Source: Lachnospiraceae bacterium (GTDB lineage: Bacteria; Bacillota; Clostridia; Lachnospirales; Lachnospiraceae). From it: 37,414 bases of DNA. Every line of letters starts with the position of its first letter. The first letter of the stretch is position 1. Below, in pieces: positions 15,186 through 24,241 of this stretch. A program made the position numbers and the translations under genes. The DNA is taken from assembly GCA_024690205.1 (NCBI GenBank), contig JAILCX010000056.1:1-37414 (forward strand), given 5' to 3'. The notes under the pieces are model-generated. The model saw only the letters and a program-made list of their open reading frames with translations, had not been told where the DNA came from and searched no databases.

Positions 15186-16071
15186 TACGTTATTCTATAC
15201 CATCAAACAGGGTATCATCAACATATTCCGTAACAAGTGGTTCTCGCTGGCTTCCATTGCGACCATCGGTGCCTGCCTTTTCCTTTTCGGATTGTTTTAC
15301 TGCGTTGTAGCCAACTTCGAAAACATCGTAAAGACCGCTGAAGAAGGCGTATCCGTTACGGTATTCTTTGATGAAGGCATAACCCAGGATCGCATCAATG
15401 AGATCGGTGCCCTTATAGACAAAAGACCTGAAGTTGCAAAGAAGGTTTATATCTCGGCTGATGAAGCATGGGAGAGCTTCAAGGTTGAATACCTCGGAGA
15501 ATATGCAGACGGTTTTACTGAAAACCCCCTTGCCGACTCATCAAGCTACGAGATCTATATGTCAGATGTTTCAATGCAGCCTGCGCTTGTAGCATATCTT
15601 GAAAGCGTGGAAGGCATAAGGACGGTCAACCGTTCCGAAGTTACCGCCTCAACGCTCACGGGAGTAAATGCCCTTGTTGCTTATGTATCCGTCGGAATAA
15701 TCGCCATACTGCTTGCGGTTTCGGTATTCCTTATAAGCAATACGGTCACGATAGGTATCTCGGTTCGTAAAGAAGAGATATCGATCATGAAATACATCGG
15801 AGCAACGGACTTTTTCGTAAGATCCCCCTTCGTCATCGAAGGTATGATCATCGGAGCGATAGGAGCCCTTATACCTGATGCGATCATATACTTTTTGTAC
15901 AATTCGGTCTTGATCTTCATAAAGAATGAATTTTCAAGCCTTAACGAACTGCTGGTATTCCTTTCGATGGATCAGATATTCCATGTGTTACTGCCTCTTT
16001 CATTCGGAATTGGTATAGGAATAGGTTTCCTCGGTTCGATCACTACGGTAAGAAAGCACCTTCGGGTTTGA
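15175..16071 (+). CDS. ftsX: Cell division protein FtsX
   Basis: A 298-residue membrane protein of usual FtsX length. One N-terminal span (WFSLASIATIGACLFLFGLFY, about residues 22-45) is followed by an extracellular domain (about 50-165, including VSVTVFFDEGITQDRINEIGALI) and three C-terminal spans, with the conserved RKEEISIMKYIGATDFFVRSPFVIEGMIIG motif that couples to FtsE. The ATG at 15175 with AGAGGTGG upstream is chosen over a GTG at 15163. The next gene encodes the expected hydrolase partner. Confidence 0.97.
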   Translation: MKISTLFYTIKQGIINIFRNKWFSLASIATIGACLFLFGLFYCVVANFENIVKTAEEGVSVTVFFDEGITQDRINEIGALIDKRPEVAKKVYISADEAWESFKVEYLGEYADGFTENPLADSSSYEIYMSDVSMQPALVAYLESVEGIRTVNRSEVTASTLTGVNALVAYVSVGIIAILLAVSVFLISNTVTIGISVRKEEISIMKYIGATDFFVRSPFVIEGMIIGAIGALIPDAIIYFLYNSVLIFIKNEFSSLNELLVFLSMDQIFHVLLPLSFGIGIGIGFLGSITTVRKHLRV

Positions 16072-16080
16072 CCTAAGTAA

Positions 16081-17298
16081 ATGAAGCGTTTTAAAAAGGC
16101 ATTAAGTATTATCCTCAGCTTAATAATGGTCATCCTCTATGTTACGCAGAGCAACACGGCGCTGTGCGATGAACTGACCAACGAAAGCATTCAAAAAAAA
16201 GAAGCCGAGATAAGTGAAGCCAAGAAAGAACGCGAGCAGCTAAAGGGTTCTCTTACCGATGTCAAAAAGATAAAAGAGGAACTTGAAAGTTCCAAAAAAG
16301 ACCTTGATCTGTATGTTACGGAACTTGACAGCAAAGTAACCGAGATACAGTTGAAGATAGACGATCTGGAGTTAAAGATCACGGCCAAAGAAGAGGAGAT
16401 CACTCAGAAAAAGGCCGAGCTTGATGAAGCGATCGAAGTCCAGACCGCTCAATACGAGGCAATGAAAAAAAGGATCAAGTTCATGTACGAGCGTGGAGAC
16501 ATGATGTATATGGACTTGCTTTTTAGTGCGGATACGTTCGGTGAAATGCTGAACAAGGCTGAATATATCGAAAGACTTTCGGCATACGACCGCAAAAAGC
16601 TCGATGAATATGTTGAATACACGAAGTTCGTGACGCTGTGCAAGGAAGAACTTGAAGAAGAAAAAGGGATCCTTGATGATACCAAAGCAGCACAGGAAGC
16701 CGAAAAAGCGGCGCTTGACGAGCTTATAGAAGACAAGAAAGCCGAGATCGAAAGATTACGCTCGGATATCAACAATAAGGAAGCTGCGATCGAAGAATAC
16801 GAAGCCGAGATAGCAGCGCAGAACGAAACGATACAGGCCCTCGAGGCAGCCGTAGCCGAAGAAAGAAGAAGGCTCGCCGCAGAGCAGGGCAGAAGATATG
16901 ACGGAGGAATGTTCACATTCCCCTGCCCCAACATGAAACGTATTTCCGATGAATACGGCTACAGGATACATCCCGTACTGGGTATTGAGAAGTTCCATAA
17001 CGGAGTGGATATGGCGGCTCCTACGGGAAGTCCGATACTTGCAGCATACGACGGAAAAGTGGTAGCGGCCGATTACAGTGCGAGCATGGGTAATTACATC
17101 ATGATAAATCACGGTGACGGTCTTTACACGATCTACATGCATGCTTCTGCTTTATATGTTTCAAAGGGACAGGAAGTATCAAAGGGACAGACGATAGCAG
17201 CCGTCGGATCTACCGGAAGATCTACGGGCCCTCACCTTCATTTCGGAGTAAGAAGAGACGGAAACTACGTTAACCCCTGGCAGTACTTGAGCAGATAG
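16081..17298 (+). CDS. Murein hydrolase activator / M23 endopeptidase with coiled coil (EnvC/PcsB-type)
   Basis: A 405-residue secreted protein. A signal peptide (KRFKKALSIILSLIMVILYVTQ) is followed by a long coiled coil (about residues 35-275, dense in E, K, L and A) and a C-terminal LytM/M23 domain. The zinc residues are in place: H306 and D310 in FHNGVDMAAP, and H385-L-H387 in PHLHFG, so it is probably an active DD-endopeptidase rather than a degenerate activator such as E. coli EnvC. The coiled coil is the expected docking site for the FtsX outer domain. Its position right after ftsEX is the conserved arrangement. Confidence 0.93.
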   Translation: MKRFKKALSIILSLIMVILYVTQSNTALCDELTNESIQKKEAEISEAKKEREQLKGSLTDVKKIKEELESSKKDLDLYVTELDSKVTEIQLKIDDLELKITAKEEEITQKKAELDEAIEVQTAQYEAMKKRIKFMYERGDMMYMDLLFSADTFGEMLNKAEYIERLSAYDRKKLDEYVEYTKFVTLCKEELEEEKGILDDTKAAQEAEKAALDELIEDKKAEIERLRSDINNKEAAIEEYEAEIAAQNETIQALEAAVAEERRRLAAEQGRRYDGGMFTFPCPNMKRISDEYGYRIHPVLGIEKFHNGVDMAAPTGSPILAAYDGKVVAADYSASMGNYIMINHGDGLYTIYMHASALYVSKGQEVSKGQTIAAVGSTGRSTGPHLHFGVRRDGNYVNPWQYLSR

Positions 17299-17335
17299 AC
17301 CGGTAACGGAATATATATAAAGGAATCAGTATCAA

Positions 17336-18595
17336 ATGGAGAACGGATCACTCAAAGCAGAAGAGATAAAACAGATAGAGAGTAACGCGAAGATAAGAGG
17401 CTTGTGTTTAGGGGCACTTATAGGAATGGCTGTCATGTTCCTTATCTTCGGCGGTTACATTCTTATCATGCGCTATCCTTCGACCGCAAAAGGAGCGGGG
17501 ATAATAGGAAACGGCGAGATCAAAAAAATAAATGAGATCGTTAAAAAGATCGACAAGAACTTTTACAGTTATTCAGATGAGACGGGTACGGATAATCTGA
17601 CAGAAGGAATATACAGAGGGATTCTTGCATCACTTAACGACCCGTATTCGGAATACTATTCCGCTGAAGAACTCAAGGCAGAGCTCAATGATTCCGAAGG
17701 TATCTCATACGGAATAGGCTGCTACGTTTCCATTGACAAAGAAATGAACATGCCGATGATAGCCGGCGTTATGGAAGGATCTCCAGCCGAAAAAGCGGGA
17801 ATACATGACGGAGACATAATCTACATGGTTGACGGCGAGTCGACCATGGGAATGACACTTACCAAAGTAGTCTCTTTGATAAAAGGTCTTGAGGGTACGA
17901 ACGTGCATATCACGATCTACAGAGAGGGTGAGCCCGATTACCTTGAAATGGATATCACAAGAGGCGAACTTATAGAGACCAATACCGTAACTTACGGCAC
18001 GTTGCTTGATAACGAGGATATAGGATACCTCAAGATATCCGAATTCAGCGATGTAACATTGGACCAGTATCTTGAAGGTATGGCCGAGCTTCAGTCAGAG
18101 GGAATAAAGGGACTTATCCTTGACTTAAGGAGCAACCACGGCGGAAACCTTGATACGTGCGTTGATATAGCAAGACGTATACTTCCCAAGGGAATAGTTG
18201 TTTATACCGAAGATAAGAACGGAAAGAGGATCAATTACGAGTGCGACGGAAAACATGAGCTTGATATGCCCATAGTCGTTCTTACCAATGAATACACGGC
18301 TTCGGCTGCGGAGATCCTTGCGGGAGCCATTCAGGATCACGAAAAAGGTACGCTTGTCGGAACGACCACCTTCGGTAAAGGAATCGTTCAAAGGATAATG
18401 AGCCTTAGCGACAAGTCTGCGATAAAGCTTACGATAAGCGCATACTTTACGCCTTCGGGACGTAACATCCAGGGAACGGGAATAGAGCCCGATGTTGAGA
18501 TCGAATACGATTATGACAGAGCCGTTGATACCGGAGATGACAATCAGGTTGAAAAGGGCGTTGAAATATTAAGACCGTTGATAGACGGCAAATAA
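17336..18595 (+). CDS. ctpA: C-terminal processing protease, S41 family (CtpA-like) with PDZ domain
   Basis: A 419-residue membrane-anchored protease. One N-terminal span (LCLGALIGMAVMFLIFGGYILI, about residues 22-44) leaves the rest outside. The PDZ domain is at about 115-200 (IAGVMEGSPAEKAGIHDGDIIYMVDG). The S41 catalytic Ser is in TASAAEIL (S323) and the Lys in FGKGIVQ (K348), 25 residues apart as in known CtpA/CtpB enzymes. It cuts C-terminal regions of envelope proteins and often regulates peptidoglycan hydrolases. An AAGGA site precedes the ATG. It follows the M23 gene, as in many Firmicutes. Confidence 0.95.
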   Translation: MENGSLKAEEIKQIESNAKIRGLCLGALIGMAVMFLIFGGYILIMRYPSTAKGAGIIGNGEIKKINEIVKKIDKNFYSYSDETGTDNLTEGIYRGILASLNDPYSEYYSAEELKAELNDSEGISYGIGCYVSIDKEMNMPMIAGVMEGSPAEKAGIHDGDIIYMVDGESTMGMTLTKVVSLIKGLEGTNVHITIYREGEPDYLEMDITRGELIETNTVTYGTLLDNEDIGYLKISEFSDVTLDQYLEGMAELQSEGIKGLILDLRSNHGGNLDTCVDIARRILPKGIVVYTEDKNGKRINYECDGKHELDMPIVVLTNEYTASAAEILAGAIQDHEKGTLVGTTTFGKGIVQRIMSLSDKSAIKLTISAYFTPSGRNIQGTGIEPDVEIEYDYDRAVDTGDDNQVEKGVEILRPLIDGK

Positions 18596-18603
18596 GGAGA
18601 GTT

Positions 18604-19578
18604 ATGAAAAAAAGTTATATTGTGCATATAGTGATCCTTTCACTCATTGCCATCATTGTTATCATTGCCATTTTCAGGCTTGTAAGGTGGAATTCCGGAG
18701 CTTATAACCGCGATAAGGACGTTGCTCAGGTTGATCCTTCGGAATTTGACGTTGAAGTACTTGATATGATCATCCCCATGGAGTCAAAGCGTTTTGACGG
18801 TCACGAGGATGACGGAGAACTTAATATCCTTTGCGTCGGAAATAATCCTTTCTCGGATGACAGGTCTGATAAAGGACTTGCTTCGCTCATAGGCAAAAAG
18901 ACGCAGGCAGCCAATGTTTATGATGTTTCATTCCCCGATTCATCGACCTGTTATCATAACGTGCCCATAAACCCGAGCTTCCCCTGGGACCATTACAATC
19001 TGCCCTCCGTAGGTGCAGCAATGGTATCCGGCAATTTCATTCCCATGGAATCGGCGTTTGAATATATGGAAGATAAGGACAAATACAGATCTTCCATAGA
19101 TACGCTCAAAGCTCTTGATATGAACAAGATAGATGTCATCGTGATAATGTATGACAGCACGGATTATAACGTGGGAACTCCCTGCGACAATCCCGATGTA
19201 CCTACAGACCTTGCAGCTTTCACAGGAGGATTGAGATATTTCCTTCAGACTGTTGAAGAGACATGGCCCTGGGTAAGGACTTTTGTGATGACACCAACCT
19301 ATGCACAGTTCATGGATACCGACGGACAGTTGTACAGCGGAACGATAAAGGACATCGGAAACGGTGCACTTCCCTACTATGTTCAAAAGGAGATAGACGC
19401 AACGATAGATTGCGGATGCTCCGTTATAGATAATTACTACGGAACCATAAACGAAGGTAATTACAAGGATTATATGGCCGATTACAAGCATTACAACGAT
19501 GCGGGCCGTGAGCTTTTAGCTGACAGGATAGCGTATATCATCAATAACAAGATGAGCACCGTGAAAAGTCCGGAGTAA
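18604..19578 (+). CDS. Membrane-anchored SGNH/GDSL hydrolase-like protein
   Basis: A 324-residue protein with one N-terminal span (IVHIVILSLIAIIVIIAIFRLV) and an extracellular domain. The fold pattern of SGNH hydrolases is visible: a first block LNILCVGNNPFSDD, a third block DVIVIMYDSTDYN and a last block DYKHYNDAGRELLADRI with a D-x2-H dyad. In block I the usual GDS is replaced by GNN, so the nucleophile serine is not where expected; it may be a shifted serine (PFSDD) or the enzyme may be inactive. Known relatives deacetylate or acylate cell-wall sugars, which fits the place between ctpA and the glycan exporter. RBS AAGGAG precedes the ATG. Confidence 0.7.
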   Translation: MKKSYIVHIVILSLIAIIVIIAIFRLVRWNSGAYNRDKDVAQVDPSEFDVEVLDMIIPMESKRFDGHEDDGELNILCVGNNPFSDDRSDKGLASLIGKKTQAANVYDVSFPDSSTCYHNVPINPSFPWDHYNLPSVGAAMVSGNFIPMESAFEYMEDKDKYRSSIDTLKALDMNKIDVIVIMYDSTDYNVGTPCDNPDVPTDLAAFTGGLRYFLQTVEETWPWVRTFVMTPTYAQFMDTDGQLYSGTIKDIGNGALPYYVQKEIDATIDCGCSVIDNYYGTINEGNYKDYMADYKHYNDAGRELLADRIAYIINNKMSTVKSPE

Positions 19579-19583
19579 CCACG

Positions 19584-21341
19584 ATGTCAAAGATACTTAA
19601 AAAACTGTTTGTGATATTGGATGGCAAACAAAAGCGCTTCATGGTGCTTTTGGTATTTTTGATGCTCATCGGTGCAGTCCTTGAAACACTGGGTGTTTCG
19701 ATGATCCTGCCCGTCATGAACGTTGTCATGGAAGAAGATGCCGTTAACAAGCACATTTATCTTCAGTGGATCTGCGACATATTCCGCATAGGCTATGACG
19801 ATACAAGGACACTCATGATAACCGTAATGGTTGGATTGGTAGTCATCTTTGTGCTCAAGAACACATTCCTTTTCATACAGCTTAAGGTTCAGATGAAGTT
19901 TGTATATTCAAACCAGTTTGCAACATCACGGCGTATGATGATCAATTTCATGAAACGTCCTTACGAGTATTACCTTGGAGCTGACACATCCGTCATTCAA
20001 AGACAGATCACCTCAGATGTCAACAACATGTACGGAATGATCCTTTCGATCCTCCAGCTGACATCTGAAGTCATAGTGTTCATCTGTCTTATAGTGGTAA
20101 GCCTTTTATCGGATGTAAAGATGACGATAACGGTAGGCGTACTGCTTGTTGCGGTGCTCCTTATCATAAAGTGCATCTTAAAGCCCATAATGGTTAAGGC
20201 CGGGCAGCAGAACCAGGATTATTACTCAGGCCTTTATAAGTGGATAAACCAGGCAGTAATGGGCATAAAGGAAATAAAGATCGCCAATAAAGAAAGTTAT
20301 TTCATAAACGAGTATTCGGCTTGCGGAGCAGGATATGTAGGTGCGGTTCAAAAGTATAACCTTTATAACGCGGCACCCAGACTCCTTATTGAAACGATAG
20401 CCTTAACGGGAATGATAGTTTACCTTTTATCGAGCCTTCTTGGCGGGATTTCAATGATCGACATCATCCCCCAGATAACACTCCTTGCACTTGTTGCGGT
20501 AAGGCTCATACCCTGTGCCAACAGGATAAACAACTACCTTACTTCGATCTCATATTACGAGCCTTTCCTTTGGAACGTTTCGGATTCTTTGCAGGATGAG
20601 ATAAGGGATGATTCGGTTGACTACAGCGCCGAGACCTATCTTAAGGATGTGCCTGCCGAAAAGATGCCGATAAACGAAAGCATAGTCCTTAAAGACATTA
20701 CATATAAATACCCGAATACCGACACTTACATTTTTGAAAATGCAAAAATGGAGATACCGATAGGAAGATCAGTCGGAATAGTCGGAACATCGGGAGCCGG
20801 AAAGACTACGGTCGTTGATATCCTTCTCGGTCTTTTGAAACTTGAATCGGGAAGCATCCTTGCAGACGGACACGATGTCATGAGCGACTACAGGTCGTTC
20901 CTTAAGAATGTCGGATACATTCCCCAGACGATCTTTATGATCGATTCAACTATCAGAAAGAATGTTGCATTCGGCCTGGCCGATGAAGACATAGATGATG
21001 AAAAAGTCTGGCATGCCCTTAAAGAGGCTGCGCTTGATGAATTCGTAAGGAGCCTCCCCGACGGTCTTGATACCGGAATAGGTGAAAGAGGAATAAGGTT
21101 ATCGGGCGGACAGCGCCAGAGGATCGGAATCGCAAGAGCGCTCTTTGAAGATCCGGAGGTTTTAGTACTTGATGAAGCAACATCGGCTCTTGATAACGAG
21201 ACCGAAGCTGCGATCATGGAATCGATCAACTTCCTCCACGGCAAAAAGACACTCATCATCATCGCACACAGACTTCAGACCATTGAAAAGTGTGATATGG
21301 TCTACCGCATAGAAAACGCAAAGATAACCAGGGAAAGATGA
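19584..21341 (+). CDS. ABC transporter (membrane plus ATPase domains), PglK/WlaB-like lipid-linked oligosaccharide flippase
   Basis: A 585-residue half-transporter. Six spans (about residues 15-320) are followed by an ATPase domain with Walker A GTSGAGKTT, signature LSGGQRQRIGIARALF, Walker B VLVLDEATSALD and switch IIAHRLQTI. The organisation and many stretches recall Campylobacter PglK (the IPQ-NVAFG region, ARALYLEPEMLVLDEATSALD, FIAHRLSTI), including VAVRLIPCANRINNYLTSISYYEPFLWNV, which matches [26 protein letters not shown] in PglK; these comparisons are from memory. PglK flips undecaprenyl-PP-linked heptasaccharide. Together with PglF- and PglE-like genes downstream, a flippase role for the glycan here is likely. 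It is followed by an ATGA overlap. Confidence 0.85.
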   Translation: MSKILKKLFVILDGKQKRFMVLLVFLMLIGAVLETLGVSMILPVMNVVMEEDAVNKHIYLQWICDIFRIGYDDTRTLMITVMVGLVVIFVLKNTFLFIQLKVQMKFVYSNQFATSRRMMINFMKRPYEYYLGADTSVIQRQITSDVNNMYGMILSILQLTSEVIVFICLIVVSLLSDVKMTITVGVLLVAVLLIIKCILKPIMVKAGQQNQDYYSGLYKWINQAVMGIKEIKIANKESYFINEYSACGAGYVGAVQKYNLYNAAPRLLIETIALTGMIVYLLSSLLGGISMIDIIPQITLLALVAVRLIPCANRINNYLTSISYYEPFLWNVSDSLQDEIRDDSVDYSAETYLKDVPAEKMPINESIVLKDITYKYPNTDTYIFENAKMEIPIGRSVGIVGTSGAGKTTVVDILLGLLKLESGSILADGHDVMSDYRSFLKNVGYIPQTIFMIDSTIRKNVAFGLADEDIDDEKVWHALKEAALDEFVRSLPDGLDTGIGERGIRLSGGQRQRIGIARALFEDPEVLVLDEATSALDNETEAAIMESINFLHGKKTLIIIAHRLQTIEKCDMVYRIENAKITRER

Positions 21342-23086
21342 ACGAAAAACTCATAAAAAAAGGTTACAGGTTCTGCAAATACATACTGTTCCCGCTCATT
21401 CTCATCGTATTGCCCTTATTAAAGGTAAACATGGGAGTGGATATTACTGACACGACGTACAGCCTCGGAAATTACAGGGATTTCGGCAACGGCTCGGGCA
21501 CGGTGTGGCTCATGCTGACGTTCATCCCGACCGTAACCGGACATTTGATAAGCCTTCTTCCTTTTGCATCGACCATGCTTGGAATGAAAGTATATACGAG
21601 CCTTTTGATAAGCCTTATGGCTCTTATCGGATACAGGTTCTTTATGACAAAGATGCCCTCGTGGCTTTCATTCCTTTCGCAGCTTGTTGCAATAGGAATG
21701 TGCTGGGCACCCGGTGTCGTTTTGTATCACTATATGACCTACTTCTTTATGCTCCTTGCATCGATCCTTTTATTCAGGGGTCTCGCGGGAACAAAAAGGG
21801 AGCATTGCCTGTTTATCGCAGGCATCCTTTTGGGAATAAACACCTTTGTGAAATTCCCCGGAAACTCGCTTGAAGTACTGCTCATATTTGCGCTTTGGTT
21901 TTACGGACTCATCACCAAAAAGGACTTTTCCGCGGTATTTAAGCAGACACTTTTATGTATCGCGGGATATGTTGCATCGTTTGTGATCATAGTCCTTATC
22001 ATAGGTGGTTTATACGGAAGCGGTTCGTTCAGGACCATGATAGCCGGTGTTTCCGGCATCGCGGAGGGTGCTTCCGATTATACCTTTGCCGGCATGCTCT
22101 TTAGCATAGTCGACGCTTATCTTCACGGATTTAAATGGGCAATATACATGATACTTTGCATACTTCCCGGAATCCCGTTCTTTGTGCTTTGGCCGGGCAG
22201 GTTCATTAAACTGCGTAAAGTTGTTTACTGCGTATGCATAGCATTCCTTTTCTTCGTTCTTGGCAGATGGGGAATGTATAACTTCAGATATTACCAGAAG
22301 GAATCGGCTCTTCAGTGGGGTGCGATATTCCTCCTCATTTCGCTTGGAATAACCATCTGGATGAGCTTTACGAGCTTCCTTAACAATGATTGGAAACTTA
22401 TCGGCGTCATATCATTAATAAACATACTGGTATTGCCGCTTGGCTCCAACAATTATATCTGGCCTGTTTTAAACAGCCTGTTCTTTATCGCACCGGTAAC
22501 TGTATGGATAAGCTACAGATTCGTAAGATGGGGCAGGGATTATCTTGACGAGACAAGAAAGGTTCCGCTCTTTGCGGTAAAGGCGATGCTCTCGGGCGTT
22601 ATAATCGCATTCTTCATCCAGTCGGCAGGCCTTTGCTTTAACTACGTTTTCATGGACGGAGAAGACGGAGTAAAAAGAGATCACAGGATAGAAGGAAATG
22701 CCGTTTTAGCGGGAATGAAAACAACCGGATATACGGCTGAAAACATAAGCGGGATAACTTCGTTCATGAATGAGAACGCCCAAAGATACGAAGGTAAAAA
22801 ACTTCTTCTTTACGGTGATATTCCCGGCATGTGTTATTTCCTTGGAAAAGACTGTGCGATAAGCACCACGTGGCCGGACCTTGATTCATATCCGGTATCG
22901 ACCATGGAAAAGGAGATAGCTTCCATAAAAGGAGCATCGGAAAGCAACAGGCCCCTTATCGCAATATCAAAGAACAGATATGATGATCCGGAGATCACGG
23001 CAAAGTATGGAATGATCAAAGATCTCATAGAATCGGACGGATACGAAAACGTGTATGAAAATGCGGCATATGTCGTATTTGAATGA
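21338..23086 (+). CDS. Polytopic membrane protein, GT-C glycosyltransferase-like, function unknown
   Basis: A 582-residue protein with about 12 hydrophobic segments and a C-terminal outer domain of about 120 residues (from MKTTGYTAENISGITSFM). The first outer loop begins MGVDITDTTYSLGNYRDF, with acidic residues where GT-C fold transferases (PMT, ArnT, OST) carry their catalytic Asp/Glu. GT-C enzymes use polyprenyl-phosphate sugars on the outer face. The motif agreement and topology are suggestive only. Its start overlaps the flippase stop (ATGA), which implies tight coupling with the flippase. Confidence 0.65.
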   Translation: MNEKLIKKGYRFCKYILFPLILIVLPLLKVNMGVDITDTTYSLGNYRDFGNGSGTVWLMLTFIPTVTGHLISLLPFASTMLGMKVYTSLLISLMALIGYRFFMTKMPSWLSFLSQLVAIGMCWAPGVVLYHYMTYFFMLLASILLFRGLAGTKREHCLFIAGILLGINTFVKFPGNSLEVLLIFALWFYGLITKKDFSAVFKQTLLCIAGYVASFVIIVLIIGGLYGSGSFRTMIAGVSGIAEGASDYTFAGMLFSIVDAYLHGFKWAIYMILCILPGIPFFVLWPGRFIKLRKVVYCVCIAFLFFVLGRWGMYNFRYYQKESALQWGAIFLLISLGITIWMSFTSFLNNDWKLIGVISLINILVLPLGSNNYIWPVLNSLFFIAPVTVWISYRFVRWGRDYLDETRKVPLFAVKAMLSGVIIAFFIQSAGLCFNYVFMDGEDGVKRDHRIEGNAVLAGMKTTGYTAENISGITSFMNENAQRYEGKKLLLYGDIPGMCYFLGKDCAISTTWPDLDSYPVSTMEKEIASIKGASESNRPLIAISKNRYDDPEITAKYGMIKDLIESDGYENVYENAAYVVFE

Positions 23087-23107
23087 TCGTAAAAAAGAAA
23101 GGACAGT

Positions 23108-24238
23108 ATGATCAGATTTAACATCGCTCCCTACGTGGGAAAAGAGCTTGAATACGTAAAACAGGCAGTCGAGAGCATGCATATATGCGGTGACGGAGAA
23201 TTCACCAAAAAGTGTAACGAGTGGCTTGAGAAAAAGACAGGAACGTCAAAAGCACTCCTTACAACGTCATGCACACATGCCCTTGAGATGGCAGCGCTTC
23301 TTTGTGATATCAAGGAAGGCGATGAAGTCATAATGCCGTCATATACATTTGTTTCAACGGCCGATGCCTTTGTGCTCCGCGGAGCGATCCCTGTTTTTAT
23401 CGATGTAAATCCTAAAACGATGAACATCGATGAAACACTGATAGAGGATGCCATAACACCCAAAACCAAAGCCATCGCGGTCGTTCACTATGCGGGTATC
23501 TCACCTGACATGGATGTCATAATGGACATAGCAAAAAGACATAACCTCATGGTAATTGAAGATGCGGCACAGGGTATCATGAGCACGTATAAGGGAAAAG
23601 CCCTCGGTACGTTCGGAGATTACGGATGCCTCTCATTCCACGAGACAAAAAACTACAGCATGGGTGAAGGCGGTGCGCTCCTTATTAAGGACCCCGAGAA
23701 GGTTGTTGACGCGGAGATATTCCGTGAAAAGGGCACTAACCGCAGCCAGTATTACAGGGGCCAGGTAGACAAATACAGATGGATGAACTACGGATCATCT
23801 TATCTTCCTTCGGAATTAAATGCTGCTTATCTTTACGCCCAGCTTGAAGTTGCTGACATGATAAATGATAAGCGTCTTGCCGTCTGGGATAAGTACTATA
23901 AAGAACTTTCGGAGCTTCGTGACAAGGGTTACATCGAGCTTCCCTACGTGCCCGAATATGCACAGCATAACGGCCACATGTTCTATATAAAGACCAAGGA
24001 CCTTGAGGAGAGAACAAAGATCATCAAATTCCTCGGGGAGAATGATATCCTTGCGGTATTCCACTATGTTCCGCTTCATACCGCACCAGCGGGTGAAAAG
24101 TTCGGAAGGTTCCACGGTGAGGACAGATACACGACGTCCGAGTCGGACAGACTTGTCAGATTGCCGCTATTCTATTCGATAACGGATGAACAGACGGATT
24201 ACATCATAGACAAGGTTAAGGAGTTCTACAAAAGATAA
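23108..24238 (+). CDS. rffA: dTDP-4-amino-4,6-dideoxygalactose transaminase (RffA/WecE/FdtB type)
   Basis: A 376-residue PLP enzyme of the DegT/DnrJ/EryC1/StrS family. Its sequence is strikingly like E. coli RffA/WecE: LLTTSCTHALEMAALL, GDEVIMPSYTFVSTADAFVLRGA, TMNIDETLIEDAITPKTKAI, VIEDAAQGIMSTYKGKALGTFG, EKGTNRSQYYRGQVDKY and FGRFHGEDRYTTSESDRLVRLPLFY. The PLP lysine is K181 in FHETKNYSMGEGG; E. coli has a Gly-Gly here, one residue longer. The reaction is transfer of an amino group to dTDP-4-keto-6-deoxy-glucose giving dTDP-Fuc4N. No rmlA, rmlB or acetyltransferase rffC is in the window, so the substrate must come from elsewhere. Confidence 0.93.
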   Translation: MIRFNIAPYVGKELEYVKQAVESMHICGDGEFTKKCNEWLEKKTGTSKALLTTSCTHALEMAALLCDIKEGDEVIMPSYTFVSTADAFVLRGAIPVFIDVNPKTMNIDETLIEDAITPKTKAIAVVHYAGISPDMDVIMDIAKRHNLMVIEDAAQGIMSTYKGKALGTFGDYGCLSFHETKNYSMGEGGALLIKDPEKVVDAEIFREKGTNRSQYYRGQVDKYRWMNYGSSYLPSELNAAYLYAQLEVADMINDKRLAVWDKYYKELSELRDKGYIELPYVPEYAQHNGHMFYIKTKDLEERTKIIKFLGENDILAVFHYVPLHTAPAGEKFGRFHGEDRYTTSESDRLVRLPLFYSITDEQTDYIIDKVKEFYKR

Positions 24239-24241
24239 TAT

